The notes: generated by a model from the letters alone, not told the origin. A stretch of 64,000 nt of DNA from Rhododendron vialii (GCF_030253575.1 NC_080560.1:37341001-37405000), one strand, 5' to 3'; numbered from the stretch's first letter, positions 36,411 to 48,380 are shown. Translations and numbers: made by a program.

Positions 36411-37023
36411 ATTATATCATGCTAAATTTTGAGGCTGCTTACACATTAGAGTCCTTAGGTCCCTTTTGAGATGAAGACTCCTTAGAGTTACTATAAGCAG
36501 TTTCACCACTATCATTCAAGTAGCTAATTGCCTTGGCTTTTGAGCTTTTCTCTTGCCTCTTTGGATATATTTTGTTGCACTGTCATTCAAGTAGCACTTT
36601 CTTGTTGAAACTTTGCATCTCTCTTAACCTGATGAATTTCTCGACCCTAAGGGGGTCAAACAATTGCTTTGCTCTCATCTGTTGCAGTCACCTGGGCTGT
36701 ACACACACGCTCGACAGCTGAATTCCTGACAAACTAGCTTAGAGAATTAGTTGTAATGGCATATGTATGCAAAGCATTTGCTGTGTAAGATGTCTACATG
36801 AAATTGGTCTTCTGTCATGGTCTGCCTAACTGGCCCATCTTTTTCCATAGTAGCAAATCCTGAGAAGCTCATTGGGTGCTTTTTACTTCCTGTTTATGTG
36901 GAGGTTTCCAGCAAAAAGAGTTCAAATTATAGTCCACGATATTATTACCGATGAAAATAAGTCATCTACTTGAAAGTTGAAACTACATCTGTTTGATCTT
37001 CTTCACAGGCAGACACTGGAAGC

Positions 37024-37554
37024 ATGTTTCTTAAGGTACAGCTGCCATGGAACGTCATAATTCCAGCTGAAAGCCTTGACACGAAAGGGCTGATGCTGCA
37101 AAAGTCGATAATAATTCGCCTCTTGGATGACTTCTCCACAAAGAAGGCAACAAAAGATCTAGGTTACTTTCTTGCAGTAACCACACTGGACCACATCGGG
37201 GAAGGAAAGGTGAGACAGCACACAGGGGACGTACTGTTTCCAGTGCTTTTCAGCTGCGTCACTTTCAAGCCTCTCAGAGGAGAGATCTTAGAAGGAGTCG
37301 TTCACAAGATCTTGAAGCATGGAGTTTTCTTGAGGAGTGGGCCCATTGAGAACATATACCTCTCTAATCAGAAAATGTCTGATTATAAGTACGTGCCCGG
37401 GGAAAATCCTATCTTCATGAATGACAAGCTGTCCAAGATTGAGAAAGACGTGGTGGTGCGCTTCAGTGTGATTGGGACAAAGTATATAGAGGTCGAGAGG
37501 GAGTTTCAGGCGGTGGTTAGCTTGGAGGGTGACTTTCTTGGACCTGTTTCTTAG
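37024..37554 (+). CDS. RNA polymerase IV/V subunit 7 (NRPD7/NRPE7 type)
   Basis: 176 residues, intronless coding region behind a UTR intron. The start MFLKVQLPWNVIIPAE, then ATKDLGYFLAVTTLD, IGEGK, VLFPVLFSCVTFKP, EGVVHKILKHGVFLRSGP, GENPIFMND and VEREFQAVVSLEGDFLGP match plant NRPD7/NRPE7 rather than the Pol II subunit NRPB7. N-terminal Rpb7 domain about 1-80, S1/OB-like domain about 84-172. The protein sits in the stalk of Pol IV or Pol V, which make the RNAs that guide DNA methylation in the nucleus. Length agrees with the Arabidopsis proteins. It is the better conserved of the tandem pair; Pol IV versus Pol V use cannot be read from sequence. Confidence 0.92.
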   Translation: MFLKVQLPWNVIIPAESLDTKGLMLQKSIIIRLLDDFSTKKATKDLGYFLAVTTLDHIGEGKVRQHTGDVLFPVLFSCVTFKPLRGEILEGVVHKILKHGVFLRSGPIENIYLSNQKMSDYKYVPGENPIFMNDKLSKIEKDVVVRFSVIGTKYIEVEREFQAVVSLEGDFLGPVS

Positions 37555-38489
37555 TTTATCTCCTGTTCCGACTAGCCTCTGTGTAAACGTCTTATGTTGG
37601 TATCAATGTTGTTCTCGTACTTGTTGGCTAGCAATTAACTCTCAGTAGTTTTACTTGAAGAAGGCAGATGTAGATCGGGGTCTTATCTTTTGTTTGCTCT
37701 TTGTAATGGTACTGAACTGGGTGTAAATTGGCTGTTTCAGTCTTCTTGTATTCATGTTCTTCTTGCGTAGTTGTTTTAGTAATCGTTTTGTGGTGGTTAA
37801 GATAATGCTTTATTAGCTAGTCTCAATTCTCAAAGTAGTTCATGAGGTATTCATTCTTTGTTTTCCTTTGCCTGTGTATTCAGTTGTCAAGCAATGATGG
37901 TAGTATTGCTTCTATCGGAACGAAATTCTTGCTGTGAATTTGATTGAATAGGAGTTGAGGTTCAAGCAGCATTCTGTGTTATTAGCTTTGTTACTGCAGA
38001 GATGGAGCTGAGTGAGGAATATGAACAAGTTAGAATTTGGCTCGTTCAGTTTCTAATCGCTCAAAATTCAATGCTTTGTTACATTTTGAAAAAAAAAAAT
38101 TCCAACTCAAAAAACACTGATTGTCCTTATTTTCAATTATTGCTTTCATTTTTTCTCTCCACTTATTACGTCTATCTCTAATCATTATTATTATTTCTCT
38201 TTCTATCTTTCTCCACTTATTATCCTTTTCTCCAATCATTATCATAATTTCTCTCTACACTCATTACCCCAAAAACCAAACTCAAAAATTCTCAAAAATC
38301 TATCGAAACACAGTACATGTTACTTGAGATCAGGTCGATTAAAGCTGACTTGAGTTCGGCAAACATATTTATAAAGCTGGTTCAGATCATTTATCGGTCT
38401 TAATATGGAACTGGAAAGTTTATAAAGACAGAACACCTGATGGTGCTACAGCTTCAAGTAGAAACAACAGGGGAGGCAGAAAGGCACAG
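37555..38489. other. 3' flank of subunit-7-like gene
   Basis: 3' UTR and AT-rich spacer; a pyrimidine-rich stretch at 38100-38300. Nothing further recognised. Confidence 0.5.
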
Positions 38490-41400
38490 ACTAGCTGAGT
38501 TTGCTCTGTGTTTCAAAGCTAGCGTATTAGTGTTTATTCCAATTTTTTTAAAGGTTGCATGTGCTCCATTTACTTTTCATCTAATTTGTTGTCCTTGGAG
38601 CATGATGTAGAAATGGGCTATCAGTTTTTTTAGAATGATTTTGTTCACCCTCCTTTTGAGGGGTGAACATTATCTTGTGATTGATAGAAATTGTGTAGGT
38701 CCCACCGCAAATTAACTCATTATTATCAAAAAGTGTATTGCCAATACCCTTCCGATGCCTAAATTAGTAGAGTTTAGGGAGAATAGGGTAATCGCAGTAG
38801 GGTTTTGGGTCGTAAGAGTTTCATACCTTATTAGGGCTTTTGTCCAGTATTTAGAGATTGGGTCCTTGTAGGACTGTGCCCTGTAGGGTTTGTGTAAACA
38901 CGTCCCAATAGGGGTGTTGCCACACAGATATACTTTACACTTGTTTCTTCCACATAAACCAGCATCGTGGATACTCCCATGGTTAGGAGCATCGCCATAC
39001 GATAATGGTTTCCACAAAGTAGAGTTGCTACTTAGTTTATTTAAAATTAAGAAAAGTACGATGAAGGGAAGGTGTAAGGCACCCCTCTTCGCCCAGTCAA
39101 AGATCGGTCCATAATCATTCAACACACAATTATTATTTGCTTTATTTAATCTTACGCAATTAAACCGGTTATTAAGCCTTAAAACAGTTTTATAGATGAC
39201 CCAGGACAGTAAGTAAACCATATGCGATATAAACAATACGAAAGCAGAATCTGTCCCAGCGGATGGATTCGGATGGATTCCACGGCCTGTGAATAGATGT
39301 CACGGCTGTGGGATCCAACTGGATTAATGTACCGGCCGACGAAACAAAGTCAGCCGGTGTTCTTCTGCACACCAGAATACGAACAGACAGCAGAAAAATT
39401 ACGATTTAAAGCAAAAAAATAGAAATTGAATCAAATCATAGGCCCCTGGCCACACCACCTTGATCTCTCAGAGATTGATCGCTCGGATTGCGATTGATTG
39501 CAGATAATAGTGGTTGATTGTGGTGGTCAACTTCACAAAACCCTAGAACAAAGTGAATTCTTTGGGAGTTTTCACTCTCGGATACGGCTACTCACGGGAG
39601 GTTATAGCTTTTGTAGAGGATTGATAGGAAATGATTTCTGTAGAATTTGGGGCCGGATCATGGAGTGGAGAGATGTGTATTTCGAAGCTCTCGAGGAACC
39701 CTATTGATATGGAAGGACCGATCAAACAGATGAGATTAACCCAATTGATATGGAAGTTATGGGCTTCAAGACCTCTATGGTAAGTGTATTCGTAGCCCTG
39801 AAGTAATGGTTTGTGGCTGCTAGGGTTTGGGTGAATGGATTGAAAAGCTACTAAACATTCCAAAATGTCGAAAACATCGATTTGCCAGCCACCCAAAGGA
39901 TTTCGCGGCCGAGAAAAGGATTTCACGGCTGTGAAAATGATTTTTCAGCAAAAGGCCAAATTTCGCGGGCTTGCTCCGGACACTCCCAAACTTGGTTTTG
40001 TTGTTTTTTGGACCATTGGAAAGCTTGTAGAGTCTCACTTGTAACCCAAGTGGTTTGGATCAAAAATATTTTGTACATCAAAAGATACGACAATTTTACC
40101 CTTAGTGGGTCATAAAATGGATCGCTTTGGTAAAATTCTCGTATCTCCCTTGTTTCCAATCGGTTTAAGGCTTATTATATATCACTAAAGAGGGTTTTGA
40201 AAGTGTTACAAGATGGTAGAATCCAACCACAAAAATAAGGAAGTTTAATTTATGAAAAATGGGCTGAAAGTAGACTTAATTGGAGATCGACGATGCTACC
40301 AATGCTAAAACATGTGTCAACACATTTCTATCCACTCTGAGTGTCGTTTGACACTCCTATCACTTATTTCAAAGTGTTCCTTAATCCCTTAAGAGTTCCA
40401 CAAAGTTCCTAAGGCTTTCATGAAGTCAACCACAACAACCACATATCCTATTCATCATCGGGACAGTTTCAAAGGTGGGACCTGAAATACTTGTTGAGCC
40501 AAATTAGGGTGTCTACAGTTTGGATGTTGGATTAGGATTCCATAGAGTCCTAATGGAATTGGATCCCTGCAGGGCGCTTAGGAGTTGGCACCCTGTTAGG
40601 TTTTGGGTTTATTCGATTGTTCGTAAGCTTTATCACCCGAAATAATCAAGGTATAACGTTTATCCATGGAGGGAGCTCTTAGCTGTGCTATAGGTCTAGC
40701 TGAGCTTTATGGCGGAGCTCTTCCTCTTGAGCTAGCCTCTATGGCCAAGCTGAGTTCTAGAGTACACGGCTGCCCTTTACGCAGAGCTGACTTTATCAGG
40801 TTAGCTTGTACTTATATATATATACACACACATACAGTTTCATTTGCAGTAAAGATTGATGCGGGTTTTGACAATGGAATTGCGTTTAATGGTTTAATTT
40901 GAATAGTTGATTCAGTTAAATTTCACTTTTTCTTTTGTTGAATTTCTTTTACTGGTTACTTTTCCAAGGTCATTGCTCCTGCTTGACTATTGATCACCTA
41001 GTCAAGTGAACAATGGTGCGTTAGCTCATGCATTCTTGCACTAACATAATCTATGGTTGCAATTTAACGATGGTGCGAGCCTCGTCTAGATATATGGTGG
41101 TGTTGTTACTGTGGTATAGCATCGAGGAACAATGTGATATGAAGTGCTCGTTCGCTCTTGAAATTTCGGCTACAATACGTATTAATTTGTTGATTTGGTT
41201 TGATTATATATGTTTCGAGTACTCTGAGCGTACAGGCAGTCCATGGCTCATGGAGAGAGACTTGGTTGCACGGAGGCTCCTTGAGGATCATTGTATATTG
41301 GGAGTAGATCATAATTTAACTAGGTGCAGAAGGGGATGTTTCTTGTCTGTTAGCTTTGCATCGATCCTTCCTTAGAGAAGAAACATTCCTTTATGATGCT

Positions 41401-41900
41401 TTTCTCCAAAGATGCAACGATCCTATGGGGTGTTTTGTGTTGAGCTAAAGCTCTCCGGCTCTCCCACAAGCCAAGAACCACCCGTATGCATGCTTAAGGC
41501 TCTAATCACGGTATATCTCAAATAAATCGATTTCAAAACATCGCAATAACATTTTTCGGTATTGTTTCTTGTTGGAAGTTGCAGATATTCCTAAATTTTG
41601 GTAAATTCCAGCTGTGCACTTTCTAGGGAGTACTGTTTATCCTCTGCCATCCAAGATCATAAACTCTATACTCTGCTTGTTTTTGATTCTCGATCATCTT
41701 CACCTTTTCCCCCTTTAAAGCTATTACTTGGTTAGTAAGGGTGGCCTTCTAAGTCTAATCTCCTAAGTTGCGTTACAACAACTGTTTTTGAGTCACAGTT
41801 TCCCAAGAGCTTTCTCTTTTTTCTATATTGTTTCTAGTTGTAGAAATTGGTTCGTTCGTCTCTATATTTTTGAATTTGGACTATCAGGACACTAGGGTGT
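38490..41900 (+). repeat. UTR-intron segment, copy 2, interrupted
   Basis: Second copy of 35115-36410. It is split after about 38636 and resumes near 40826. The roughly 2.2 kb interruption contains a solo LTR (38893-40517) inside other unrecognised sequence. No third subunit-7 coding exon follows it in the window. Confidence 0.75.
38893..40517. mobile_element. Solo LTR, probably Ogre/Tat-like
   Basis: 1625 bp beginning TGTAAACACG and ending GGGTGTCTACA, flanked by a perfect 5-bp repeat gtttg (38888-38892 and 40518-40522). No primer site, polypurine tract or coding region lies between the flanks, so it is a solo LTR. It contains GGGAAGGTGTAAGGCACCCC near 39066-39085, a motif I associate with Ogre/Tat LTRs; the end GTGTCTACA also fits. 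The 174-codon minus frame across its left edge looks accidental. Confidence 0.75.
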
Positions 41901-41966
41901 GCTAACACGACAAAAGCAGCTGAGATGAACGCAAGCATAGAAACTAAAACAGAAGATAAGTCGCGA
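41892..41966 (-). pseudogene. Fragment of a PGG-domain membrane-protein gene
   Basis: The plus strand GTGCTAACACGACAAAAGCA...GATGAACGCAAGCAT matches the PGG exon of the ankyrin gene at 57078-57111. Read on the minus strand it gives SMLAFISAAFVVLAH, like the third membrane segment of that gene (SMFFLMIAFITSTFAVLAH). Only about 60-75 bp remain. Confidence 0.55.
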
Positions 41967-42255
41967 TCGATTAACAAGATGCCCTTGATCTTTAAGTACT
42001 GTAGTAGTGTAAAAAAAGAAGGTTGTACCTTGGAGGTGTACTACACGTGAATTGTGTTCCTCCTTGGAGCAGTTTGTTTCATGCATGGGTTTCCTCAAGT
42101 ATCCAAGAAGGATAGATTTTTGTGTTGGAGAATTACACAACTAGTGATTGAATGATCAATCTCAAGGCAAAATCCATGTGTGAGTTTTGACTTATTAGAG
42201 GGAGAGGGGTGTGCACGTGTGCGATAATATCTGAAAATGTTGGGATTATTTATGG

Positions 42256-42500
42256 TGTCTCCGGTTATTTTGGGGACACCATAATTTTTGGCATAACCGA
42301 CCATTACAAGCATAACAAAAACTAGTGACATGTATAACCAAGACCTTACAAAGGCTTAACCCCCAAAATCCCCAGAATTTTTGAGAATTTTGAATTTTGG
42401 AGATTTTGGGGGTTATGCCTTTATAAGGTTTTGGTTATACACATCACTGGTCTTGGTTATGCTTGTAATGGTCAATTATGCCAAAAATTATGGTGTCCCC
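42256..42500. repeat. Foldback repeat with roughly 105-bp arms
   Basis: From GGGGACACCATAATTTTTGG (42272) the sequence reads inward to a centre near 42385 and back out to CCAAAAATTATGGTGTCCCC (42481-42500), with matching internal blocks such as ACCATTACAAGCATAAC and its inverse. A shorter GGTGTC...GACACC hairpin overlaps its left end at 42254-42280. Confidence 0.75.
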
Positions 42501-43100
42501 AAACGGCGGGTGGACACCGTAGCATTTCCCAAAAGTAAAAGAAACAAAATGAAAAGGGAAATACTTCGGTGTCTCCCCTCCTTTTGGAGGCACCGTAATT
42601 TTGGCATAACAAAATCATTATGAGTATAATCAAAACTCATTACAAGCATAATAAGATCAAAATAAGACATAACCAAACCACAAACGAGCATAACCAAACC
42701 GACGAACGAGATTTTGCCATGCTACAAGTTTGACCAAAACTGATCGGTCAAACCGGTAACCCCAACAAATCAATGAATTGGGTATAACAAAACCAGTAAA
42801 TGACATAACAAGAAACCCTAAAAGGACATAACACGTGAATTTAATGGCATAACATGGGTATAACATTTTCCAAACTGGTATAACATAAATCCCAAGTAGG
42901 CATAACAAAACCATTAAATGCAATAACTGTTAAGTTATGCCAACATGGGCATACCAGAAACCATTGAAAAACATAACCAATAACCACGGTTGGCATAACG
43001 AAAATCATATAGAAGGCATAACCATAACAATACCACAAAAAAGAGCATAACAGGACCCCTAAAATGCATGACCATAACCTCATGCTAGCATAACAGTACG
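42501..43100. repeat. Dispersed 'GCATAACAAAACC' array
   Basis: Continues the foldback with about 20 irregularly spaced copies of CATAAC, often in the form GGCATAACAAAACC, every 20-45 bp. Another GACACC...GGTGTC inverted pair lies at 42510-42595. No protein-coding frame with motifs. Confidence 0.55.
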
Positions 43101-43548
43101 ACACCTGCCCCTGGTCCCACCTGTTTCCCCATTATCTATTTTTTATAATTAATTTTTTTATTTTAAAATGTTTAACCCTGGGTTAAGTGGAAAAAATTTA
43201 AAATGTATACATGTTTTGCGATTATGTTGACCAGTAAAATGTAAAGGACCTCAGTAAATCATTTATTTTAATCATCAAGGCTGTTGATTTGGTTGTTATT
43301 GGTTATTTAGTTGTTTTCGAAAAATTTGGGCACCATCCAGTTTATTCTAATTTATGAAACTGTTCGATTTGTACAAAAAATCAATATAAGAATGATAACT
43401 TATGTCCAATAAAGCTTGTAACAATAAGCAATTTACTTTATTTTTGGCAGGAATGATCTAATCTATGTTACGCAAAAGATGGACGGTTCTGGTTTGAAAG
43501 AAATAGGTAAAGCAGTCATCGAGTTGGGAACTATAGGACTTTAATACA
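43101..43548. other. Spacer, nothing recognised
   Basis: AT-rich, no gene or repeat identified. Confidence 0.45.
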
Positions 43549-43704
43549 CAATGGTGCTAGTACCACACCCAAATACACACCCACCACTCACATGAGTGGT
43601 GGGTCCCACACACACTACACACACTAGAGTGTATGAGGCTCACCACTCATGTGAGTGTCAGTGTATGTTTGGGTGTGAGTTTGAGGGTGTCACTAGAATT
43701 ATTG
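43549..43704. mobile_element. Small foldback MITE-like element
   Basis: CAATGGTGCTAGTACCACACCC on the left and the inverse of TGTCACTAGAATTATTG on the right start imperfect inverted repeats that extend through ACACCCAAA and CACCACTCACATGAG. It can fold almost end to end. No clear target duplication, so the superfamily is open. Confidence 0.55.
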
Positions 43705-44040
43705 CTTTAACACATACGTAAGCATCTAATATGTTCCAACCATGTGGTTGCCGACATCCGATTATCATAAAAGTTGGTGACAAACATAGAATTGACAAGA
43801 TGTGCAATCTTAACAGTTTAGATCGGTTATCAGAAAAAATTGTTGAACAACTTCCTTTAAAATTTATACGTTGAACCTTATTATTTGTAAACTAAGGTCT
43901 TTGTACTTTTGTGTAATGTATAATACTCATAGACAGACCCATCATAGGACACATGGGGTCACGTGCCCCCACGCCTTTCAAAAAACAAATTTTTTTTATT
44001 TGTGATGTTGTGTATATATTATTTACGTCGAATGCATGTA
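43705..44040. other. Spacer, nothing recognised
   Basis: AT-rich; no supported feature. Confidence 0.4.
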
Positions 44041-44044
44041 CATA

Positions 44045-44115
44045 GTTGTCTGTTGGTGTAGTGGTAAAGTATTTTCCCTATAAACAAGTGGTAGTGGGTT
44101 CGAGACAACCCCACA
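44045..44115 (+). repeat. tRNA-related sequence with pol III A and B boxes
   Basis: TTGGTGTAGTGGTAAAGT (A-box-like) and GGGTTCGAGACAACCCC (B-box-like) about 40 bp apart resemble a tRNA or tRNA-derived SINE head. The acceptor arms do not pair convincingly, so I do not call a tRNA gene. Confidence 0.4.
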
Positions 44116-44567
44116 CTCTCCTTTAGGTTTTTTTTTGCCTTTTTCCCAAAAGGCAATAGAAAAATGTGTTTTTTTGGTTTTTCCAAAAGGCAGTAGAAAA
44201 TAGTAGTGCGTACTTTATTTTTTATACTATTTGTGAGTTCGAGTCTACCTCCATATTACATTTGTATACTTTTGGTCCCCAAAACTGTAATCGTAGAGTT
44301 AGTAATAAAAAAAAAGATGATGAACATGTGACAATATTGTTTTAACGCATATAGTCGAGGTGCGCAAGTTTGCCCAAGTAGCTAATTTTTAAAATATATA
44401 TATACTTTAAAATTGTTAATTTATCATGAATGCTAAAACTATTTTGGAGTAAATGTGCTTAACTGTAACTCGTATATTACGGTACAAAACAAATTGGTGT
44501 CCGATTATGTTAAATTCTTGGGTCCGCCTGTAAAGATCCGTAAATTTCCCTATTTAATTTTAGGGAG
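44116..44567. other. Spacer, nothing recognised
   Basis: AT-rich, with repeated 'cccaaaaggcaatagaaaa'-type fragments near 44145-44200; no gene. Confidence 0.4.
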
Positions 44568-44804
44568 AATTTTTCATAAGTCCACTATACCACTTTCCAA
44601 ACCCGCTAAGTCCATTTCTAAATTCCAAAACCCCTTAAGTCCACTAACTTATTAGTAAAGATATAATAACCATGTTTAGACTAATATACCCTTATTTTAA
44701 AAAATCTTTTTGCCCCGTTTTTTCATTTATTTCAAAAACATCAATTTGAAATTTCTCTATCCCGAAAATTTCTCTCTAATTCAGTACAAAACCCATTTCC
44801 CCTC

Positions 44805-44832
44805 CCCCCCCCCTCCCCCCCCCCTCCCCCCC
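44805..44832. repeat. C-rich homopolymer-like tract
   Basis: Runs of 9-10 C separated by single T, in the left arm of the TIR element. Confidence 0.8.
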
Positions 44833-44950
44833 ACCATTATTTTTCCAGAAAGAACTATACTTTTCGTGAAAAACCAAAGAAGAATCAAGAAAAGCACTAG
44901 ATCACCGTTCTTCACCCAGATTCAGTCGGACATTCTTCTCCGTTCCTCGC

Positions 44951-47624
44951 TGCTTCGCCTTCAAACCTCGCCTTCAAATATAAGGTTGAAAACCCCAAGC
45001 GTAGGGCTAGGTCGTCGGTAGCATAATAACCGGAAAGTCCGGGATCGTACCCACAGAGAATCGAAGACAGCTTATTCGGAATGTAGGTTTTATATGGTGG
45101 ATTATGGCGTTAAAGACGGCCAACTTGGTTTTGCTTTGAAAGGTGAAAATTGCCAAGGCAAAAGACTAGGAAAACGCCTAATTAACTTAAAGGAGGCAAG
45201 TCTAGGGATCGTCTAACTCTTGACTTAAGCCATTACCGGTTCTCAATTATAACTCAGGCGAGAGTCACGACCGCGTGCTCACGTCCGGAAGATTTAGCTT
45301 TAAAAAACTATGTTTATCGAAAGATGTGATTAACCGGAATTAAATCAACCTATTTTTGCTAATGTATCTAACACGTAGGAGACCACGAGCCCTCAATATG
45401 CCACTTGCCAAGACCGCTTGACTAAACGACATACTAAGGAGTTAACACCCCTCGCTTAGACCAAAATGGCTAGGTTAATGAAATTCCGAAAACCATGATT
45501 TTAAGCCCGAAGGTTTGAGAACCAAATAACCGCCTAGATCTTTAGGATAGATTAGCCCAAGACTTAGCCAAAAGACTACTCACACATAGCTAAAAGACTA
45601 GACATGGTAAGAAAATGGAGCGAAAGATTTAACCGAAGAAAACAAAAATAAACTTGATTTATGCAAAGATCCAAAGCATAGCTACAACATTAATAAACGA
45701 GAAATTAACATAAAGTAAGTACTTACTTGAGTTCTAAGGAAATTACAATAGGAAAAGCATGAACAACAATGGAGATCTCTCCTAGAGAGAGAACTAAAAC
45801 TAGAACATAAAGTAGATATGAGATAAAGTGGGAGAGAAGAGTATTTATACAACTCAACTTCTCTCCCAACAAATATCCTAGAAACATACTATAAGTAGCA
45901 ACTATTCTATAAATAGAAAGTCCAAAAAGTAGCAAATATCTGGCCGAGAGCTCCCCGTATCGATACAGATTATGCAAAGTATCGATACCACATCGCTAAG
46001 CTGAGAAGACCAATTTCCCGTAACGCTCCCGTATCGATACGGTCCATAATCCGTATCGATACGGAACAATCTGGCTGCCCACTTAACCAACGCGTATCGA
46101 TACGGTACATAATCCGTATCGATACGCGGAGCTTATCTCCAAAACTTCAGGCCAGCCTCCCAGACTTGACACCCAACGGCCCCGGAGCTCCACAACATCT
46201 TATTTTAAAGTTAAGTAAAGACTACATTTTAAACATTTCTTTTACCTTTTCTTTACTTTAATTTATTTAATGAAAATAAGAAAGTACCCCCCATTTGGAA
46301 ATAATGGCATTACCAGAATTTCAAGATTCTAATTAAATCAAAATGTCAACCCCCCACTTTTAGCGTAAAATGGAAAACTGTGCATTTTTCTCAAGCAAAA
46401 ATGGCTCAAAACATGATCTTGCTCTGCAAATAAAACCTTGTAACTTTGTGGTTACTTTTAGAAAAATTCAAGGATCAATTACCGCCATTTTTAATCTCGA
46501 GAATCGATACTTTTTCTGAAAGTCATTTTTCCATACTTAGACAGATTTTAAGGGGCCGACAGGGTCTTCGGGTACTTGGAAGCACTTGGGCCATCCATGG
46601 CGTTAAAATGCGCCTTATTTGCACGTTTTACCTGAAAACTAGGGCTGTCCATCGGTCGGGTTGGACCCGACCCGACTATTTGTCGGATTATGAAATATGC
46701 ACCCGAAACCGACCGAACCACTGGTCGGGCTCCGACCGAAATGAGATCGGGTTGTAGCTGTCGGGTTCGGTCGGGTTGTCGGACCCAACAAAAAAAAAAA
46801 ACAAACTTCATAGTTCATTCAGAAATCAGCAGTAAGAGATCGAGGAACCCATATACATACAGATCGAGAAACCCATCAATATCAGTAACATCACTTGCTA
46901 TTTCAAAACATAAATACATTAATGATCAAGAACATCAACCTTCAAAAACAACTGGTCGAACAAGTGCACTGAGAACGCCATCGTCGTCAACAGAGTGCCG
47001 CCGCCGTCGATCAAAGAAGACGAGAATGGCGACCAACGAATCCCAGGAATCCATGCGCAGATTTGCGATTTTTTAAGCGAACGGAGGAATCTTGATGAGG
47101 GAATTTGAAAGCCCTGGGATTCAGTCCAGGTGGAGATCGAGAGGGTGAGGGTCGATTGGATTGGGACCTGGGAGAGAGAAGGGGGAGGGGAGATCAGGGT
47201 GGGGGCTGGGTGTACTGTTTATGTAGAGAGAGAGAGAGGCCGAACTCAGGAATCGGAAAAGTGGAAAGGGGAGGTACTGAAGTGGGTATTAGGGTTTTTT
47301 TTTTGCTTTTATAATAGAAATATCGGTTGGGTTCGGGTCGGATGGAAAATAATCTCCTGCATCCGACACCCGACCGACACACACATTTTTTCTCAGATTT
47401 GGACCCGAACCCGAACCGACCACCCGATCAGAACCGTCCGATAGCTGTATTTTGGGTCGGATCGGGTCGGGTTGTCGGTCGGGTCGGGTTGATGGACAGC
47501 CCTGCTGAAAACACTTAAAACACACCTTACGTGCAATATCGAATAAAAACGACAATTAAAAGCTAAAAACACTTCTAACTAACGGACTTAAGCACCACGA
47601 TCAAGCAATCTTAGGTGCGTATCA
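44951..47624 (-). repeat. 3' LTR with nested hAT-like insertion
   Basis: Same sequence as 51526-53329 except for the insertion at 46640-47512. Hairpin arms GTATCGATAC lie at 45957-45966/45979-45988, 46031-46040/46053-46062 and 46094-46103/46116-46125. Confidence 0.95.
46640..47504. mobile_element. hAT-like non-autonomous element in the LTR
   Basis: Begins TAGGGCTGTCCATC and ends with the inverse of CAGGGCTGTCCATC, flanked by a perfect 8-bp duplication ctgaaaac (46632-46639, 47505-47512). The other LTR has one uninterrupted copy of that site. Subterminal regions are dense in CGGGTCGG/CCGACCCG on both strands, typical of plant hAT elements. 865 bp, no transposase. Confidence 0.93.
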
Positions 47625-48380
47625 CACCCCCCAACTTGAGCGTTGCTAGTCCCTAGCAAACTAAAGCAAAACATATTTAACTTAGCTATGCAATCTTCCC
47701 GAGATTCAAGATACAAAAACTATACTCAACTACTACAACTAGGCAAGAGTCTAAAACAGTCATTCAAATCCGAGTACATGCAATCCACACACAAGCATGC
47801 CATGAACTAGGATGAACAAACTTTGCCCTATTAGAGTAGTCAAGCATGCGTGCACCACAATGAGTTTCGACTCCAAAACTTACAAGGATACGCTCTTATT
47901 TGACTTTTCACACAGTGAGACACAAGATACATCCCATGACAAGCGCTAGCGAGTAAATGCAATAGCTAGAGACAAAAAGCTAAGCATGCTATCAAAAAAG
48001 CGCTAAGAAAGAAACGAAAGCTAATTATTGACAACTATGCACGTTAAGGGACAAATCATACTTAAAAAGTAATAGCTATCAATCATGCATCAAACGGAGT
48101 TAATTAGCGTACAAAAGATCAACGGAGGACTTTATTAGCTTATAATGACCTTGGATACAAAGAGAAAGGGACTACAAAATTGTAATGGCCATATACTTAC
48201 ATGGTTCATCTACCCTTGGCCACTACCGACCCTAAACTACCCAAGGCATGACCGCATATTGGCCAAACACCAAACAAAGATTCGAACAAGAAAGAAAAAA
48301 CTACTAGATAAGTCCTACTAAAATTACTACCACCGACTCTACCACACATACTCGTCATCCTCATCCGGCTTCTCATGGTA

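Noticed and set aside
38712-39236. 174-codon minus-strand frame
   Set aside because: Crosses the solo LTR edge and shows no motif, so it is accidental.
42501-43100. CRISPR-like spaced repeats
   Set aside because: Motif spacing and sequence are irregular, and the organism is a plant.
42095-43104. Several 70-88 codon minus-strand frames rich in V, M, L and G
   Set aside because: They come from the repeated GTTATGCC motif and overlap the foldback.
44045-44115. tRNA gene
   Set aside because: A and B boxes are recognisable, but the acceptor and anticodon stems do not fold properly; listed only as tRNA-related.
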